Of a stretch of DNA of 64,000 bases, positions 49,354-59,308 are shown piece by piece (position 1 is the stretch's first letter; each line of letters starts with the position of its first letter). Where the stretch lies: assembly GCF_047470865.1 (NCBI RefSeq), contig NZ_JAZDRH010000005.1:1-64000 (forward strand), given 5' to 3'. Under the pieces are notes generated by a model. The model made no database searches and was not told the DNA's origin. It saw nothing but the letters and a program-made list of their open reading frames with translations. This stretch comes from JAZDRH01 sp047470865. Lineage in GTDB: Bacteria > Pseudomonadota > Gammaproteobacteria > Pseudomonadales > Pseudomonadaceae. Position numbers and translations under genes: made by a program.

Positions 49354-50902
49354 GCTCTTAGGTCTATATTGGCATGCACCGCTGTGGCTATTATTAATTC
49401 CCTTTGTTGCTATTCCGTTATATTTTTTATGGCAAAAAACCATTGCGTTAAGCTATTGGAGTAAGTATTTAGCCAAACCTTTCCAAGCAGTGTTGTTATC
49501 GCCACAAAGAAAGCGCCGTAAAGCACCTTTAGTACTCTTAGGCGTCATGTGGGTAGGCATGTTGTTGGCCTTAGCTGGGCCTAACCTAGGCTCACAAGAA
49601 GACACTCTGAGTAATGATCAACCATTAGTGCTGATATTAAAGGTCTCTCCTTTCATGCTAGCGACTGACCTCCCCCCTACACGATTAACCCAAGCACAAA
49701 ATGCAGTTTTAGAATTTGTACATGCACGCCAACCTAACTCCACCGCTATTGTGGTTTATTCAGGAAGCGCCCATACCCTAGTACCTCTAACACAAGACAT
49801 TGCCACCCTTAAAAATTTACTACTTGCCATTAATCCTGACATTATGCCCGTACAAGGCAATAGAGCAGATGTTGCTTTAAATAAAGCCATGCAGCTGATT
49901 CCTAATCCACAGCAAACACCCATAGTACTGATTGCTGATACCTTAGATAACGCAGAGCAGCTTGCCATTAGTACATTATTAAAAAAACAAGACAGTAACC
50001 TGCATTTAGCCATGCTAGGCACAGAAGAAGGTGTGCCTTTGCAAGATAAAAACGGGCAACTACTACGCACTGAACAAGGTAATATTGCCTTAGCACAACT
50101 AGATCACGCTGAGTTAGCCCAGTTTGCCAAACAGATTAATAAGCCTATTTACTTTCTTTCTCAATCACCAGTGAGCCTCACCCCAATTCAAGCACCTATT
50201 GCCAGTCACTGGCGTGAACAAGCCTTACTCCAACAAGGTAACCAAGGTTACTGGCTATTACTGCCGATTCTTTTATTAGCTGCATTTATGGCGCGCCGCG
50301 GCTGGTTGTTTGTTATTTTTGTCTGCTTAACGCCATTACCTGCCCCAGCAGCGCAATGGAATGATTTTTGGCTCAGTGACAATGAAAAAGCCCAACGTTT
50401 ATTAAGTGAAGATCCACAGCAAGCGGCTCAATTATTTACTGATTGGCGCTGGAAAGCCGTCGCTTTCTATCAAGCAGGCAATTATCAACAAGCGGCACAG
50501 TTATTCGCCCAAGGAGAAACGGCAGAAGATCACTATAACCTTGGTAACAGCCTCGCCCGCCTTGAACAATATGAACAGGCTCTAGCAGCCTATGAACAAG
50601 CACTGGCGATAAATCCTAAATTACACCAGGCAAGCTATAACCATGCTCAGGTTCAACAATGGTTAGAACAGCAAGAAACACAAAGCAAAGCCAATGACAT
50701 TGGGCTTAACAGTGCTAATGCTCCCTCTACAAAAGCCAGCACTGGTTTAGAATCAGCAGATAACGCGCTAAGTACAGCGACTAACCCTGAGTTACTGCAA
50801 CACAACGCACTTGAGCATTGGCTAGAGCAAATAGAAGACGACCCCAGTGAGCTGTTACGTCGTAAATTCTGGCTAGAACAACAGCAACGTAGGCAACCAT
50901 GA
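49346..50902 (+). CDS. BatB/BatC fusion: degenerate VWA plus TPR
   Basis: A 518-residue protein. N-terminal helices at about 8-28 and 60-78, a VWA-like domain at 90-270, another helix at about 300-318, and two TPRs (QAGNYQQAAQLFAQGETAED; YNLGNSLARLEQYEQALAAY) at about 375-430, then a Gln-rich tail. The metal motif DxSxS is lost: the place reads LILKVSPFM. In many genomes BatB and BatC are separate; in Pseudomonas-like operons they are fused. It overlaps batA by 8 and batD by 4 bases. Confidence 0.88.
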   Translation: MFKLLGLYWHAPLWLLLIPFVAIPLYFLWQKTIALSYWSKYLAKPFQAVLLSPQRKRRKAPLVLLGVMWVGMLLALAGPNLGSQEDTLSNDQPLVLILKVSPFMLATDLPPTRLTQAQNAVLEFVHARQPNSTAIVVYSGSAHTLVPLTQDIATLKNLLLAINPDIMPVQGNRADVALNKAMQLIPNPQQTPIVLIADTLDNAEQLAISTLLKKQDSNLHLAMLGTEEGVPLQDKNGQLLRTEQGNIALAQLDHAELAQFAKQINKPIYFLSQSPVSLTPIQAPIASHWREQALLQQGNQGYWLLLPILLLAAFMARRGWLFVIFVCLTPLPAPAAQWNDFWLSDNEKAQRLLSEDPQQAAQLFTDWRWKAVAFYQAGNYQQAAQLFAQGETAEDHYNLGNSLARLEQYEQALAAYEQALAINPKLHQASYNHAQVQQWLEQQETQSKANDIGLNSANAPSTKASTGLESADNALSTATNPELLQHNALEHWLEQIEDDPSELLRRKFWLEQQQRRQP

Positions 50903-52503
50903 ATAAATTCGTCCGCTTATTTTTTTGTTTAGTATTTATTTGCCAGCCCGTGTTGGCTGAAACCTTTACTGCACAGGTAGACCGTAATGATATTAACAGC
51001 GGTGAAAGTTTTGAGTTAACCCTTGAAGCTTTAAATCGTAGCTCTCAAAGCCTGCCTGACTTAAAGGTGTTAGATGCTGATTTTAAAGTCCTTGCCAGTA
51101 AACAAAATAATTATCTAACTGAAATCAATGGCGAAAAACAACACAACACGCGCTGGCGCCTTACGTTACTGCCTAGCAAAGAAGGCAACCTGGTCATCCC
51201 CAGTATTAACTTAGGTCAGTTACAAAGCGATCCTATTTTTCTCACGGTAAAACCCTTGATTGCGCCAAAAAATTTAAAACTAGCGCCGGTTTATATTGAT
51301 AGCCGACTTGACCAAGATGATGTTTATGTCAACGCACAATTAGTACTTACCTTACGCATCTATCACGCTTATCCACTACAAGCAGATACCCAGTTAAGCC
51401 CATTACAAATTCCTCAAGCACGGGTTGAAGTGCTTGGGCAGCCACGCTTGTTTGATCAATTTATTAATGGTGAACGCTTTGGTGTTATTCAAATGCGCTA
51501 TGCCATCTTTCCACAAACTACTGGCCAATTAAAAATCCCCGCGCAAACCTTCAGTAGCACACTGCTAAAAGCCGCCAACTTATTTAATAACCAAGCGCCT
51601 GAAAAAGTAACCGCTAAATCACCTGAAATACCTTTTACAGTGAAGCCTATTCCCAGCAGTTATCCTATTGACACGCCATGGCTACCTGCAAAAAATTTAA
51701 AATTAACACAGACTCTTCATCCAGAAGAACCTTACTATGCAGATCAAGCCATTAATTACCAAATACACATAGCTGCGGAAGGCTTGCCTAGTAGTGAACT
51801 ACCTAAACTGGCGCAAACGATGGATATCCAAGCCAAAACCTTTACAGAACAACCTAAGTTAAATGAACAAGAAGGACCTTTAGGTATAACAAGTTCACGC
51901 CTGGAAAGTCTTGCTATTTTACCCTACACCTCAGGCTTATTAGATATTCCACGCGTCGGTGTTACATGGTGGAACACACAGACAGACAGCCTTGAGCACA
52001 GCGAAGTGGCACCTATTAAATTAAATATTGCCACTCCACCCTATATAGAACAACAACAAAAAAGCCTGCAAACACAACAAAACAAACATTTTTATTGGCA
52101 GCTACTGAGTGCCGCTCTAGCCTTACTCAGCTTAGCGTTCTTTATTTTATGGCAACATGCACGTACTCAGCCTGCCATTATGCCGCCTAGCAAAACAGAA
52201 AGTAACCAACAGCAACTACTGCTCACTAACTTAAAGTTTGCTTGCTTACAAAATGATCCACAAACAGCCCGCTCAGCCCTTGATGCTTGGGCACGCTTAC
52301 ACCCCCAAAACCTAGTGCAAATGGCGCGTGAAGATGCCGAGCTAGCTGATAGCATTGAGCAGCTCAACAGCGTACTTTACAGCGATAACGCGCAAGAATG
52401 GCAAGGCGAAAAACTATGGCTCGCTGTCAATAGCTTAGTAAATAAAAGTGCACAACAACGCACAAGTAATGATGAAAGCCTACCACCGCTTTACCCCGAA
52501 TAA
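50899..52503 (+). CDS. batD: BatD family protein
   Basis: A 534-residue protein with signal peptide (LFFCLVFICQPVLAETF), a large periplasmic region of immunoglobulin-like beta domains (FTAQVDRNDINSGESFELTL; LTLRIYHAYPLQ), a membrane helix at about 398-417 (FYWQLLSAALALLSLAFFIL) and a cytoplasmic helical end. Last gene of the operon. It probably joins the VWA proteins in the membrane complex. Confidence 0.9.
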   Translation: MNKFVRLFFCLVFICQPVLAETFTAQVDRNDINSGESFELTLEALNRSSQSLPDLKVLDADFKVLASKQNNYLTEINGEKQHNTRWRLTLLPSKEGNLVIPSINLGQLQSDPIFLTVKPLIAPKNLKLAPVYIDSRLDQDDVYVNAQLVLTLRIYHAYPLQADTQLSPLQIPQARVEVLGQPRLFDQFINGERFGVIQMRYAIFPQTTGQLKIPAQTFSSTLLKAANLFNNQAPEKVTAKSPEIPFTVKPIPSSYPIDTPWLPAKNLKLTQTLHPEEPYYADQAINYQIHIAAEGLPSSELPKLAQTMDIQAKTFTEQPKLNEQEGPLGITSSRLESLAILPYTSGLLDIPRVGVTWWNTQTDSLEHSEVAPIKLNIATPPYIEQQQKSLQTQQNKHFYWQLLSAALALLSLAFFILWQHARTQPAIMPPSKTESNQQQLLLTNLKFACLQNDPQTARSALDAWARLHPQNLVQMAREDAELADSIEQLNSVLYSDNAQEWQGEKLWLAVNSLVNKSAQQRTSNDESLPPLYPE

Positions 52504-52656
52504 TAAAATATTCGGCAAACATTCACTAAAAATACTTCCACATTGCCTAGTAAACGGCTATGGTTGAGCAGTTGCACGAAAAATAATGAACGCCGATCTG
52601 GGTCGCCGGCATTTGCGTTCAAACGAATTACGACCCAAACCTGAATGAGTAAAGAA

Positions 52657-53733
52657 ATGGCCGATTTACCGATTAATGACCTTAACATTGCTTCCAATGT
52701 CACCTTAATCACGCCAGAACAACTCAAGGCAAAAATGCCACTTAGTGAAAGTGCACGCCACACGGTCGCGCAAGCCCGCCAAGTTGTTCGAAACATTCTA
52801 GATGGTAAAGATCACCGTCTATTTGTAGTGATTGGTCCTTGTTCTATTCATGACCTCAAAGCTGCTCATGAATATGCACAACGCCTAAAAGTTCTGGCTG
52901 AAGAAGTATCAGACACCCTCTATCTGATTATGCGTGTGTATTTTGAAAAGCCACGTACAACAGTAGGCTGGAAAGGCTTAATCAACGATCCTTATCTAGA
53001 CGACTCATTTAAAATTGAAGATGGTTTGCATATTGGACGCAAGCTATTACTTGATTTAGCAGAAGCTGGCTTGCCCACTGCCACCGAAGCGCTAGACCCT
53101 ATTACGCCACAATATCTACAAGATTTAATTAGCTGGTCTGCTATTGGCGCGCGTACTACTGAATCACAAACGCACCGCGAAATGGCATCTGGGTTGTCAT
53201 CTGCTGTTGGCTTTAAAAATGGCACTGATGGCGGCTTAACTGTAGCTATTAACGCCTTGCAATCTGTTTCTAGCCCGCACCGTTTTTTAGGTATCAACCA
53301 ACAAGGCGGCGTGTCATTGGTTGAAACCAAAGGTAACGCTTACGGACATGTGGTTTTACGCGGTGGCAATGGCAAACCAAACTACGACTCAGTGAGCGTT
53401 GCTGTGTGCGAGCAAGAATTAAGCAAGGCAAAAATCAAACCAAACATTATGATTGATTGCAGCCACGCCAACTCTAATAAAGATCCAGCATTACAGCCAC
53501 TGGTATTAGAAAACATTGCCAACCAAATTGTAGAAGGCAACCAATCTATTATTGGCCTTATGGTAGAAAGCAACCTTAACTGGGGTGCTCAACCTATCTG
53601 TTCTGATCTTTCAGCACTGAAATACGGTGTATCTATTACTGATGCCTGTATTGACTGGGAAACCACTGAAAAATCCATTCGCTCAATGCGCGACAAACTC
53701 AAAGACGTATTACCTAAGCGCGAACGTACTTAA
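52657..53733 (+). CDS. 3-deoxy-7-phosphoheptulonate synthase (DAHP synthase, class I)
   Basis: A 358-residue enzyme joining phosphoenolpyruvate and erythrose 4-phosphate, the first step of aromatic amino acid synthesis. Conserved blocks: VVIGPCSIHDLKAAHEYA, RVYFEKPRTTVGWKGL, GARTTESQTHREMASGLSS, IMIDCSHANSNKDP. ATG 52657 gives the common start MADLPINDLN; an ATG four codons earlier is also possible. The paralogue type (Tyr-, Phe- or Trp-sensitive) is not clear. A terminator follows. Confidence 0.95.
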   Translation: MADLPINDLNIASNVTLITPEQLKAKMPLSESARHTVAQARQVVRNILDGKDHRLFVVIGPCSIHDLKAAHEYAQRLKVLAEEVSDTLYLIMRVYFEKPRTTVGWKGLINDPYLDDSFKIEDGLHIGRKLLLDLAEAGLPTATEALDPITPQYLQDLISWSAIGARTTESQTHREMASGLSSAVGFKNGTDGGLTVAINALQSVSSPHRFLGINQQGGVSLVETKGNAYGHVVLRGGNGKPNYDSVSVAVCEQELSKAKIKPNIMIDCSHANSNKDPALQPLVLENIANQIVEGNQSIIGLMVESNLNWGAQPICSDLSALKYGVSITDACIDWETTEKSIRSMRDKLKDVLPKRERT

Positions 53734-53748
53734 GCTTGGCAACAACAC

Positions 53749-53774
53749 AACGCCAGCTTTTGCTGGCGTTTTTT
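53749..53774 (+). terminator. Terminator of DAHP synthase gene
   Basis: AACGCCAGC and GCTGGCGTT pair over 9 bp around a TTTT loop, followed by a T-run. Confidence 0.92.
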
Positions 53775-53843
53775 ATCAAAAAAGATAATGAATTACCTAT
53801 GTAAATCAGTATTGATAGAGATAGCGTATGCGCAGATGATGAT

Positions 53844-54110
53844 ATGACGAACCATGAAATCACTTATCTTTTAACGAAAAAAAGCGATAAAACTATTGCT
53901 CAATTTCTAAATGAATCGCAAAAAAGTTACCTAACCCAAACGGGCGTTTGGGTACTATGGGCTAACCAAACAGAACTCTTAGCTTGGAATGCAAAACCAG
54001 ATAAAACCTATTACACAGGCGCTTATGCACAGCGTAAACTCTCATCCTTAGTTGCCCCACAAAGCCAGGTATTAAAGGCTAACCTTCATTTACTTTTGCA
54101 CGGCAGATGA
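53844..54110 (+). CDS. Small hypothetical protein
   Basis: An 88-residue protein (MTNHEITYLLTKKSDKTIAQ) of no recognised family. Segments VWVLWANQTELLAWNAKP and AYAQRKLSSLVAPQSQ suggest a small mixed fold. No convincing Shine-Dalgarno is seen at the ATG. A short frame in another register follows at once (54115-54242), so the gene may be truncated. Confidence 0.55.
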   Translation: MTNHEITYLLTKKSDKTIAQFLNESQKSYLTQTGVWVLWANQTELLAWNAKPDKTYYTGAYAQRKLSSLVAPQSQVLKANLHLLLHGR

Positions 54111-54114
54111 ACGA

Positions 54115-54242
54115 GCTAAGTGCTTATATCGCTCTGACAAAGACAATAAAGAAATACTAAAGAACAGAGATTTATTTGAAGAGTATTTATCTTATAACGT
54201 GACAGAAGCAGACAAACAGCGCTGGGTAATGATGAATTACTA
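54115..54242 (+). pseudogene. Possible gene remnant
   Basis: The +1 frame after the previous gene reads ERAKCLYRSDKDNKEILKNR and ends RWVMMNY, a protein-like composition, but there is no start codon with a ribosome site. It may be the shifted 3' end of the 88-residue gene or the remains of another. Low confidence. Confidence 0.25.
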
Positions 54243-54309
54243 ACACTAGATTTTACCAATAATTATTAAGGCTGGTTAGATTTTTAGCCTAATAATAGGA
54301 TTCTATAGC

Positions 54310-54747
54310 ATGAATATATCGTTAAAGCCTATCACCCAACAAAATTACGAAGCCATTTGTGATTTAGAAGTGTACGAAGCACAAGAAGAATTTGTTGCTA
54401 GCAATGTATGGTCACTGGTTGAGGCTGCATTTAATCCAAGCTATATAACTCGAGGAATTTTCTTAGATGAACAGCCTGTTGGATTTTTTATGTGGGTTCC
54501 TGAAACAACAGATAAAACTTCTATTTGGCGCTTTATGCTTGATAAAGCATATCAAGCTCAAGGCATAGGACGCCAAGCAATGTTATTAGCCTTAGCTGAA
54601 ATTCAACAAAGTTTAGCACCTAAACAAATTGAAATTTGTTATGACCCTAATAATCCTATCGCTAAAAATTTTTACGCTAGCTTTGGTTTTATTGAGCAAG
54701 GTTTAGATCAAGATGGTGATGACATCTTAGCTATTAAAGAATACTAA
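54310..54747 (+). CDS. GNAT family N-acetyltransferase (PaiA/BltD-like)
   Basis: A 145-residue acetyltransferase. The acetyl-CoA loop is QAQGIGRQAM (about residues 81-90), and IEICYDPNNPIAKNFYASFG FIEQG is the usual C-terminal strand-helix. Overall it resembles spermine/spermidine or diamine acetyltransferases, but the substrate is not known. A bidirectional terminator lies behind it. Confidence 0.82.
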   Translation: MNISLKPITQQNYEAICDLEVYEAQEEFVASNVWSLVEAAFNPSYITRGIFLDEQPVGFFMWVPETTDKTSIWRFMLDKAYQAQGIGRQAMLLALAEIQQSLAPKQIEICYDPNNPIAKNFYASFGFIEQGLDQDGDDILAIKEY

Positions 54748-54791
54748 TTGGTCTCTAATATTCCGCCACAAGCATTTGATTGCACCAATAA

Positions 54792-54816
54792 AAACAGCCG
54801 CATAAAGCGGCTGTTT
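54792..54816. terminator. Bidirectional terminator
   Basis: AAACAGCCGC and GCGGCTGTTT pair over 10 bp around ATAAA. T-runs occur on both sides (TTTGTTCTTT on plus; TTTTTATTGG on minus). It serves the converging acetyltransferase and transporter genes. Confidence 0.9.
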
Positions 54817-54833
54817 GTTCTTTAGATAATTCC

Positions 54834-56153
54834 TTAAGCTAAGGCTTTCTCTTGGTAGCCTTTGTAAGCTAAAGGAATAAAGGCAACACAAATACCTAAA
54901 ATAGCCACAAAACTAATGTACCACGCAGGACCCATTGGACTTTTCGCAAGTAAGGCCAAAGTTAGCATTGGTGTAATAGCACTAAATACAGCGTAAGCTA
55001 AGTTATACGAGAAGGATAAACCTGAATAACGAATAGCCGCAGGAAAAGCACGTGTCGCAATAATAGGTGTAGTCGAAATAGCCCCTGTGAATAAGCCCAT
55101 TAATGCAGCCACCCAATAAACCGTGTTAATTTCAGGTTTTAGCGTTAATACATAATAAAAAATGCTAGCTGTTACTGCTAAACCACCCCACGCCAGTAAC
55201 ATGGTTGCACGCGTTTTAATTTTATCTTCCAAGAAGCCAAATAGGATACAGCCAATAGTAAGGGTTAACGCCAAAATACAGCCCACCACACGTGCATCTA
55301 TCACCTCAAATCCATAGATTTTTGGCAAAATAGCATTGGGCGTCATTAAAATCCCCACCATTACAGTGGTAGATAATGTCCAAGTTAGCAAGGCAACAAT
55401 AACGCATGCCCACTTGTGCTCTTTCATTACCGTCACTACCGGAATTTCCTTGGCAAGTTCTTTCTTTTCGGCCATTTCTTTAAATATCGGCGTTTCTGAT
55501 AAGAAACGGCGTAAGTACACCGAAATTACGCCAAACAAACCACCCACAATGAAAGGGATACGCCATGCATAATCCAGCACTTCCTGTTTAGTAAAGACAA
55601 CATCAATTAAGATGGACACCAAAAAGCCCAACATGATGCCACCTGTAATGCCACTGGTTAGCACACCAATACCTAAACCGTAGCGGTGTTTCGGCGTATG
55701 TTCAGCAATAAATACCCAAGCACCAGGCATTTCTCCACCAATCGCCGCTCCTTGAAGCATACGCATTAAAATCAATAATACAGGGGCAAGAATACCTATG
55801 GTTTCATAGGTTGGCATAATGCCAATCACAAAAGTTGGTGCGGCCATCATGGCAACACTTAGGGTGAACATTTTTTTGCGCCCTAGTTTATCACCAAAAT
55901 GCGCCATAATAATGCCGCCAATTGGACGTGCAATATAACCTGCCGCAAAGCCGCCCCATGCGTACACATCTGCCCAAATAGTGCCAGCAGCGCTTAATGG
56001 TAGGAATAGAGGTTTAACTACTACCTCAATGTAGATAGCATAAATAACAAAGTCGTAGAACTCTAAAGTGCCGCCTAAAGAAGACAAAGATAATGTTTTA
56101 TAGTCTTCTTTATTTAAAGGACGGGCAGCGGGTGATGCTGTAGCTGTTGCCAT
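54834..56153 (-). CDS. MHS-type MFS transporter (metabolite:H+ symporter)
   Basis: A 439-residue inner-membrane carrier with about 12 helices. MFS motifs are HFGDKLGRKKMF between helices 2 and 3 and RMLQGAAIGGEMPGAWVFIA. The N-terminus TLEFYDFVIYAIY is typical of the metabolite:H+ symporter family (citrate, alpha-ketoglutarate, proline/betaine, shikimate). Substrate not determinable. Monocistronic, with its own terminator. Confidence 0.9.
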   Translation of the reverse strand: MATATASPAARPLNKEDYKTLSLSSLGGTLEFYDFVIYAIYIEVVVKPLFLPLSAAGTIWADVYAWGGFAAGYIARPIGGIIMAHFGDKLGRKKMFTLSVAMMAAPTFVIGIMPTYETIGILAPVLLILMRMLQGAAIGGEMPGAWVFIAEHTPKHRYGLGIGVLTSGITGGIMLGFLVSILIDVVFTKQEVLDYAWRIPFIVGGLFGVISVYLRRFLSETPIFKEMAEKKELAKEIPVVTVMKEHKWACVIVALLTWTLSTTVMVGILMTPNAILPKIYGFEVIDARVVGCILALTLTIGCILFGFLEDKIKTRATMLLAWGGLAVTASIFYYVLTLKPEINTVYWVAALMGLFTGAISTTPIIATRAFPAAIRYSGLSFSYNLAYAVFSAITPMLTLALLAKSPMGPAWYISFVAILGICVAFIPLAYKGYQEKALA

Positions 56154-56447
56154 GATAAACCTTCATTTTATAGTCATTGTTAGTCAATTCACGCTCACTA
56201 AAAACAGTGCACAAAAGGCTCTATACCAGTATTTCTGTTCTTAATGGCGACTAACTTTTATCAAAATACTGCTATTTTTTATCACTTTAAACGCAACTCA
56301 CCAAGTAAATTGCGAGCCGCCCCTGCAAGTAAGTAACTTTTTTACTTTTAAATTATTTTTTGGCAATTAAGACGCAGAAAAAAGCCTATTCTTAACAGGT
56401 TTAACCTAAGCAATAGCAGCTGTTTTTATTGTTGTTTGTGCAATTAT
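56154..56447. other. Intergenic region upstream of transporter
   Basis: About 294 bp, very AT-rich, without a plausible frame. It should contain the minus-strand promoter of the transporter gene; no clear operator stands out. Confidence 0.4.
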
Positions 56448-56450
56448 AAA

Positions 56451-56477
56451 AAAGCCCATTACTCAATAATGGGCTTT
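56451..56477 (-). terminator. Terminator of small acetyltransferase gene
   Basis: AAAGCCCATTA and TAATGGGCTTT pair over 11 bp around CTCAA, followed by TTTTATAATT on the minus strand. Confidence 0.9.
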
Positions 56478-56485
56478 AAAAATAA

Positions 56486-56758
56486 TTATTCGTGCTGTAA
56501 ACCTTTACGTTGCATATAAGCTGCAACATAACTGCAACTTGGGCGAATTTGCAGTTGTTGTTGGTCAGCATAACTAAGAGCCGCTTGAGTGAGAACCTGA
56601 GCAACGCCTTTGCCTCGTAACTCATCAGGAACAAAGGTGTGGTGCAAATCAATGATGCCTTCTTGGATGTGGTAATCCAAATGCGCTCTATAACCTTCTA
56701 CAAGCGCCTCAAAGCAATGTTGCTGGGCATTATGTTGCACATTGATAATGTCACTCAT
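56486..56758 (-). CDS. Small GNAT-like acetyltransferase (YjdJ/COG2388 type)
   Basis: A 90-residue one-domain protein of the short GNAT group: GIIDLHHTFVPDELRGKGVA QVLTQAAL holds the acetyl-CoA loop, and IRPSCSYVAAYMQRKG the conserved Cys-containing end. The substrate is unknown. AGGCTGT lies before the ATG. Separate unit between the transporter and ligA. Confidence 0.88.
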   Translation of the reverse strand: MSDIINVQHNAQQHCFEALVEGYRAHLDYHIQEGIIDLHHTFVPDELRGKGVAQVLTQAALSYADQQQLQIRPSCSYVAAYMQRKGLQHE

Positions 56759-56884
56759 ACAGCCTCCAAAATCAGTAGCTTAATCACCTTTTGAGTGGCG
56801 CCACTACTTATAAATTAGTTATGCAGTAAAAACCTACTCAGTCTCCTTGAAGGCTGTAAAAGCGCCAATTACCCATTGGTCTAG

Positions 56885-59254
56885 CTATGCCCATTGTGCG
56901 TACCAAGCTAAATACTGAGCTTCATCCATTACCTCAATACCTAACTCATTGGCTTTCGCAAGTTTAGAGCCTGCTCCTGGGCCTGCTACGACACAGTGTG
57001 TTTTACTCGAAACAGAGCCAGATACCTTAGCTCCCAAGGCTTCTAATTGAGCCTTAGCTTGATCACGTGTCATGCTTTCTAAAGTACCTGTAAGTACCCA
57101 AGTTTGCCCTTGTAATGGTAGGTTACTTGTTATTTGTTTTTCGCTCGTCCAATGCATGCCAAAATCTTTTAGCTGCTGCTCAATACCTTTCGCTAACGTT
57201 CGATTAGCCTCATTTGAAAAATACGCCAACAACGCTTTAGCCGACTTTTCTGGAAAGCGATCAATAGCGCTTAAATCTAGCCAGTCAGCGGCTAACAGTG
57301 CGTCAAGGTTTGTATAGCGCTCAGCAAGGCGTTTCGCATTAGTGCTAGAAATACCTAGAATATCTAAACGTTCAATAAAGCCTGCAAAATCAGCAATAGC
57401 TGCAAATTCAGTGACCGTCTGTACTTCATCTTTGAAGTTAATACCTGCGCCTAGCAATGCTTGAATAACAGCCAAGTTATGCGCATCTTCAAAGAAGTTA
57501 TGAATTTCAAATGCGGTTTCATAGCCCACATCAGGCAACCATGTCAGCACTTGCGGTTTAGCTTGAGAAACACGCTCTAAGGTGCCAAAAGCGCGCGCTA
57601 ATAATTTTGAGGTACTTTCCCCTACATCTGGAATACCTAAAGCATAAATAAAGCGTGCCAGCGCCACATTTTTACTCTCAGCAATAGCCTTTAATAGGTT
57701 ATTACTGGAAACTGTTGCAAAGCCTTCTAAGCTCATCGCCTGGTCAAAGTTGAGCTGATATAAATCAGCCGGTGATTTTACTAAGCCGCGCTCCACCAAC
57801 TGCTCGACAATTTTATCGCCCAAACCATCAATATCCATGGCTTTGCGCGATACAAAATGCAAAATAGATTGCGTCAGTTGCGCCTGACAACTTAAACGCC
57901 CAACACAACGATAAGTTGCCCCTTCTGAAACAGTTTCTTTACCCTTACCACGACGAATAAGTTGTGTTCGCTCCACTTGCGAGCCACATACAGGGCATTC
58001 TTGTGGGATATGAATTTCACGCGCTTGCGCAGGGCGACGCTCTAGTACCACGCCCATTATTTGTGGAATAACATCGCCTGCACGGCGAATAATAACGGTA
58101 TCCCCTACTTTTATACCGAGCCGCTCTACTTCATCCATATTATGTAGCGTAGCGTTAGATACCATAACACCACCCACCTTCACTGGCTGCAAGCGTGCCA
58201 CTGGTGTTATAGCGCCTGTGCGCCCCACTTGAAATTCAACCTCTAATAATTCGGTTAGCTCTTCTTGAGCTGGAAATTTATGGGCAATAGCCCAGCGTGG
58301 TTCGCGTGAGCGAAAGCCTAAAGTGCGCTGATCTGCTAAGCTATTGACTTTAAACACCACACCATCAATCTCATAACCAAGGCTGGCACGTTTAGCTGCC
58401 ATTTGTGAAAAGTACTCTAAACAGCCTTGCGCGCCCTGCATCACTTTTAATTCAGGACTAATGGGTAGTCCCCATTCTTTTAGCTGTTGCAAACTTTGTG
58501 CATGGGTATCTGCTAGATCTCCTTGGTTAATACCAATACCATAGGCACAAAACTCAAGTGGACGTTTTGCAGTAATCTTGCTATCGAGCTGACGCAAGCT
58601 ACCTGCAGCGGCATTGCGAGGGTTAGCAAAAATCTTGGCGCCTTCTGCTAAGGCTTGCTGGTTTAGTTTTTCAAAGCCAGCAATGGGCATGTAAACCTCG
58701 CCTCGTACTTCTAAACGTGAGGGTATAGCTTCACCTTGTAACTTTAATGGAATATTGCGAATAGTGCGCACATTTGCGGTGATATCTTCGCCAGTGCTGC
58801 CATCGCCACGTGTAGCTCCACGCACCAGCACACCGTTTTCATACAGCAAACTAACAGCTAAGCCATCTAATTTAGGCTCACAACAATAGCTAATTTCATT
58901 TGTTTGACTAAATAAGTCACCTGCGCTGATCTCACGCCCTAAGCCTTCACTGGCTCGTCGGTTAAAATCTTGTATATCTTTTTCATTAAAGGCATTTCCC
59001 AAACTTAGCATAGGCACTTCATGCTGTACTTGGTTAAAAGCGGATAACGCCTGTCCGCCGACGCGTTGTGTTGGTGAATCAATGGTAATTAGCCCAGGAT
59101 GCTCTGCTTCAAGTGCTTTTAGTGCTTGGAATAGCCGATCATATTCAGCATCAGGAATCGATGGCTCGTCCAGAACATAGTACTTGTAATTATGCGAGCG
59201 GATTTCTTCACGTAGTTGTTCTATACGTTGAGCCACATCCAAATGTTGAGTCAT
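56885..59254 (-). CDS. ligA: NAD-dependent DNA ligase
   Basis: A 789-residue ligase that seals nicks in replication and repair. The adenylated lysine is in EPKLDG (K128). Then an OB fold, a four-Cys zinc site starting CPVC (about 419-422), HhH repeats, and a C-terminal BRCT domain (LQGQTWVLTGTLESMTRDQA ...). Length matches Pseudomonas LigA. The order smc-zipA-ligA is the Pseudomonas one, though a terminator stands between zipA and ligA here. Confidence 0.97.
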   Translation of the reverse strand: MTQHLDVAQRIEQLREEIRSHNYKYYVLDEPSIPDAEYDRLFQALKALEAEHPGLITIDSPTQRVGGQALSAFNQVQHEVPMLSLGNAFNEKDIQDFNRRASEGLGREISAGDLFSQTNEISYCCEPKLDGLAVSLLYENGVLVRGATRGDGSTGEDITANVRTIRNIPLKLQGEAIPSRLEVRGEVYMPIAGFEKLNQQALAEGAKIFANPRNAAAGSLRQLDSKITAKRPLEFCAYGIGINQGDLADTHAQSLQQLKEWGLPISPELKVMQGAQGCLEYFSQMAAKRASLGYEIDGVVFKVNSLADQRTLGFRSREPRWAIAHKFPAQEELTELLEVEFQVGRTGAITPVARLQPVKVGGVMVSNATLHNMDEVERLGIKVGDTVIIRRAGDVIPQIMGVVLERRPAQAREIHIPQECPVCGSQVERTQLIRRGKGKETVSEGATYRCVGRLSCQAQLTQSILHFVSRKAMDIDGLGDKIVEQLVERGLVKSPADLYQLNFDQAMSLEGFATVSSNNLLKAIAESKNVALARFIYALGIPDVGESTSKLLARAFGTLERVSQAKPQVLTWLPDVGYETAFEIHNFFEDAHNLAVIQALLGAGINFKDEVQTVTEFAAIADFAGFIERLDILGISSTNAKRLAERYTNLDALLAADWLDLSAIDRFPEKSAKALLAYFSNEANRTLAKGIEQQLKDFGMHWTSEKQITSNLPLQGQTWVLTGTLESMTRDQAKAQLEALGAKVSGSVSSKTHCVVAGPGAGSKLAKANELGIEVMDEAQYLAWYAQWA

Positions 59255-59271
59255 AACAGTATTCCAAATAA

Positions 59272-59295
59272 AAAGAGCAGCTAACGCTGCTCTTT
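59272..59295 (-). terminator. Terminator between zipA and ligA
   Basis: AAAGAGCAGC and GCTGCTCTTT pair over 10 bp with a 4-nt loop; the minus-strand T-run continues TTATTTGG. It lies just after zipA and before the ligA start, so ligA needs read-through or its own promoter. Confidence 0.85.
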
Positions 59296-59308
59296 ATTGT
59301 TCTAAACC

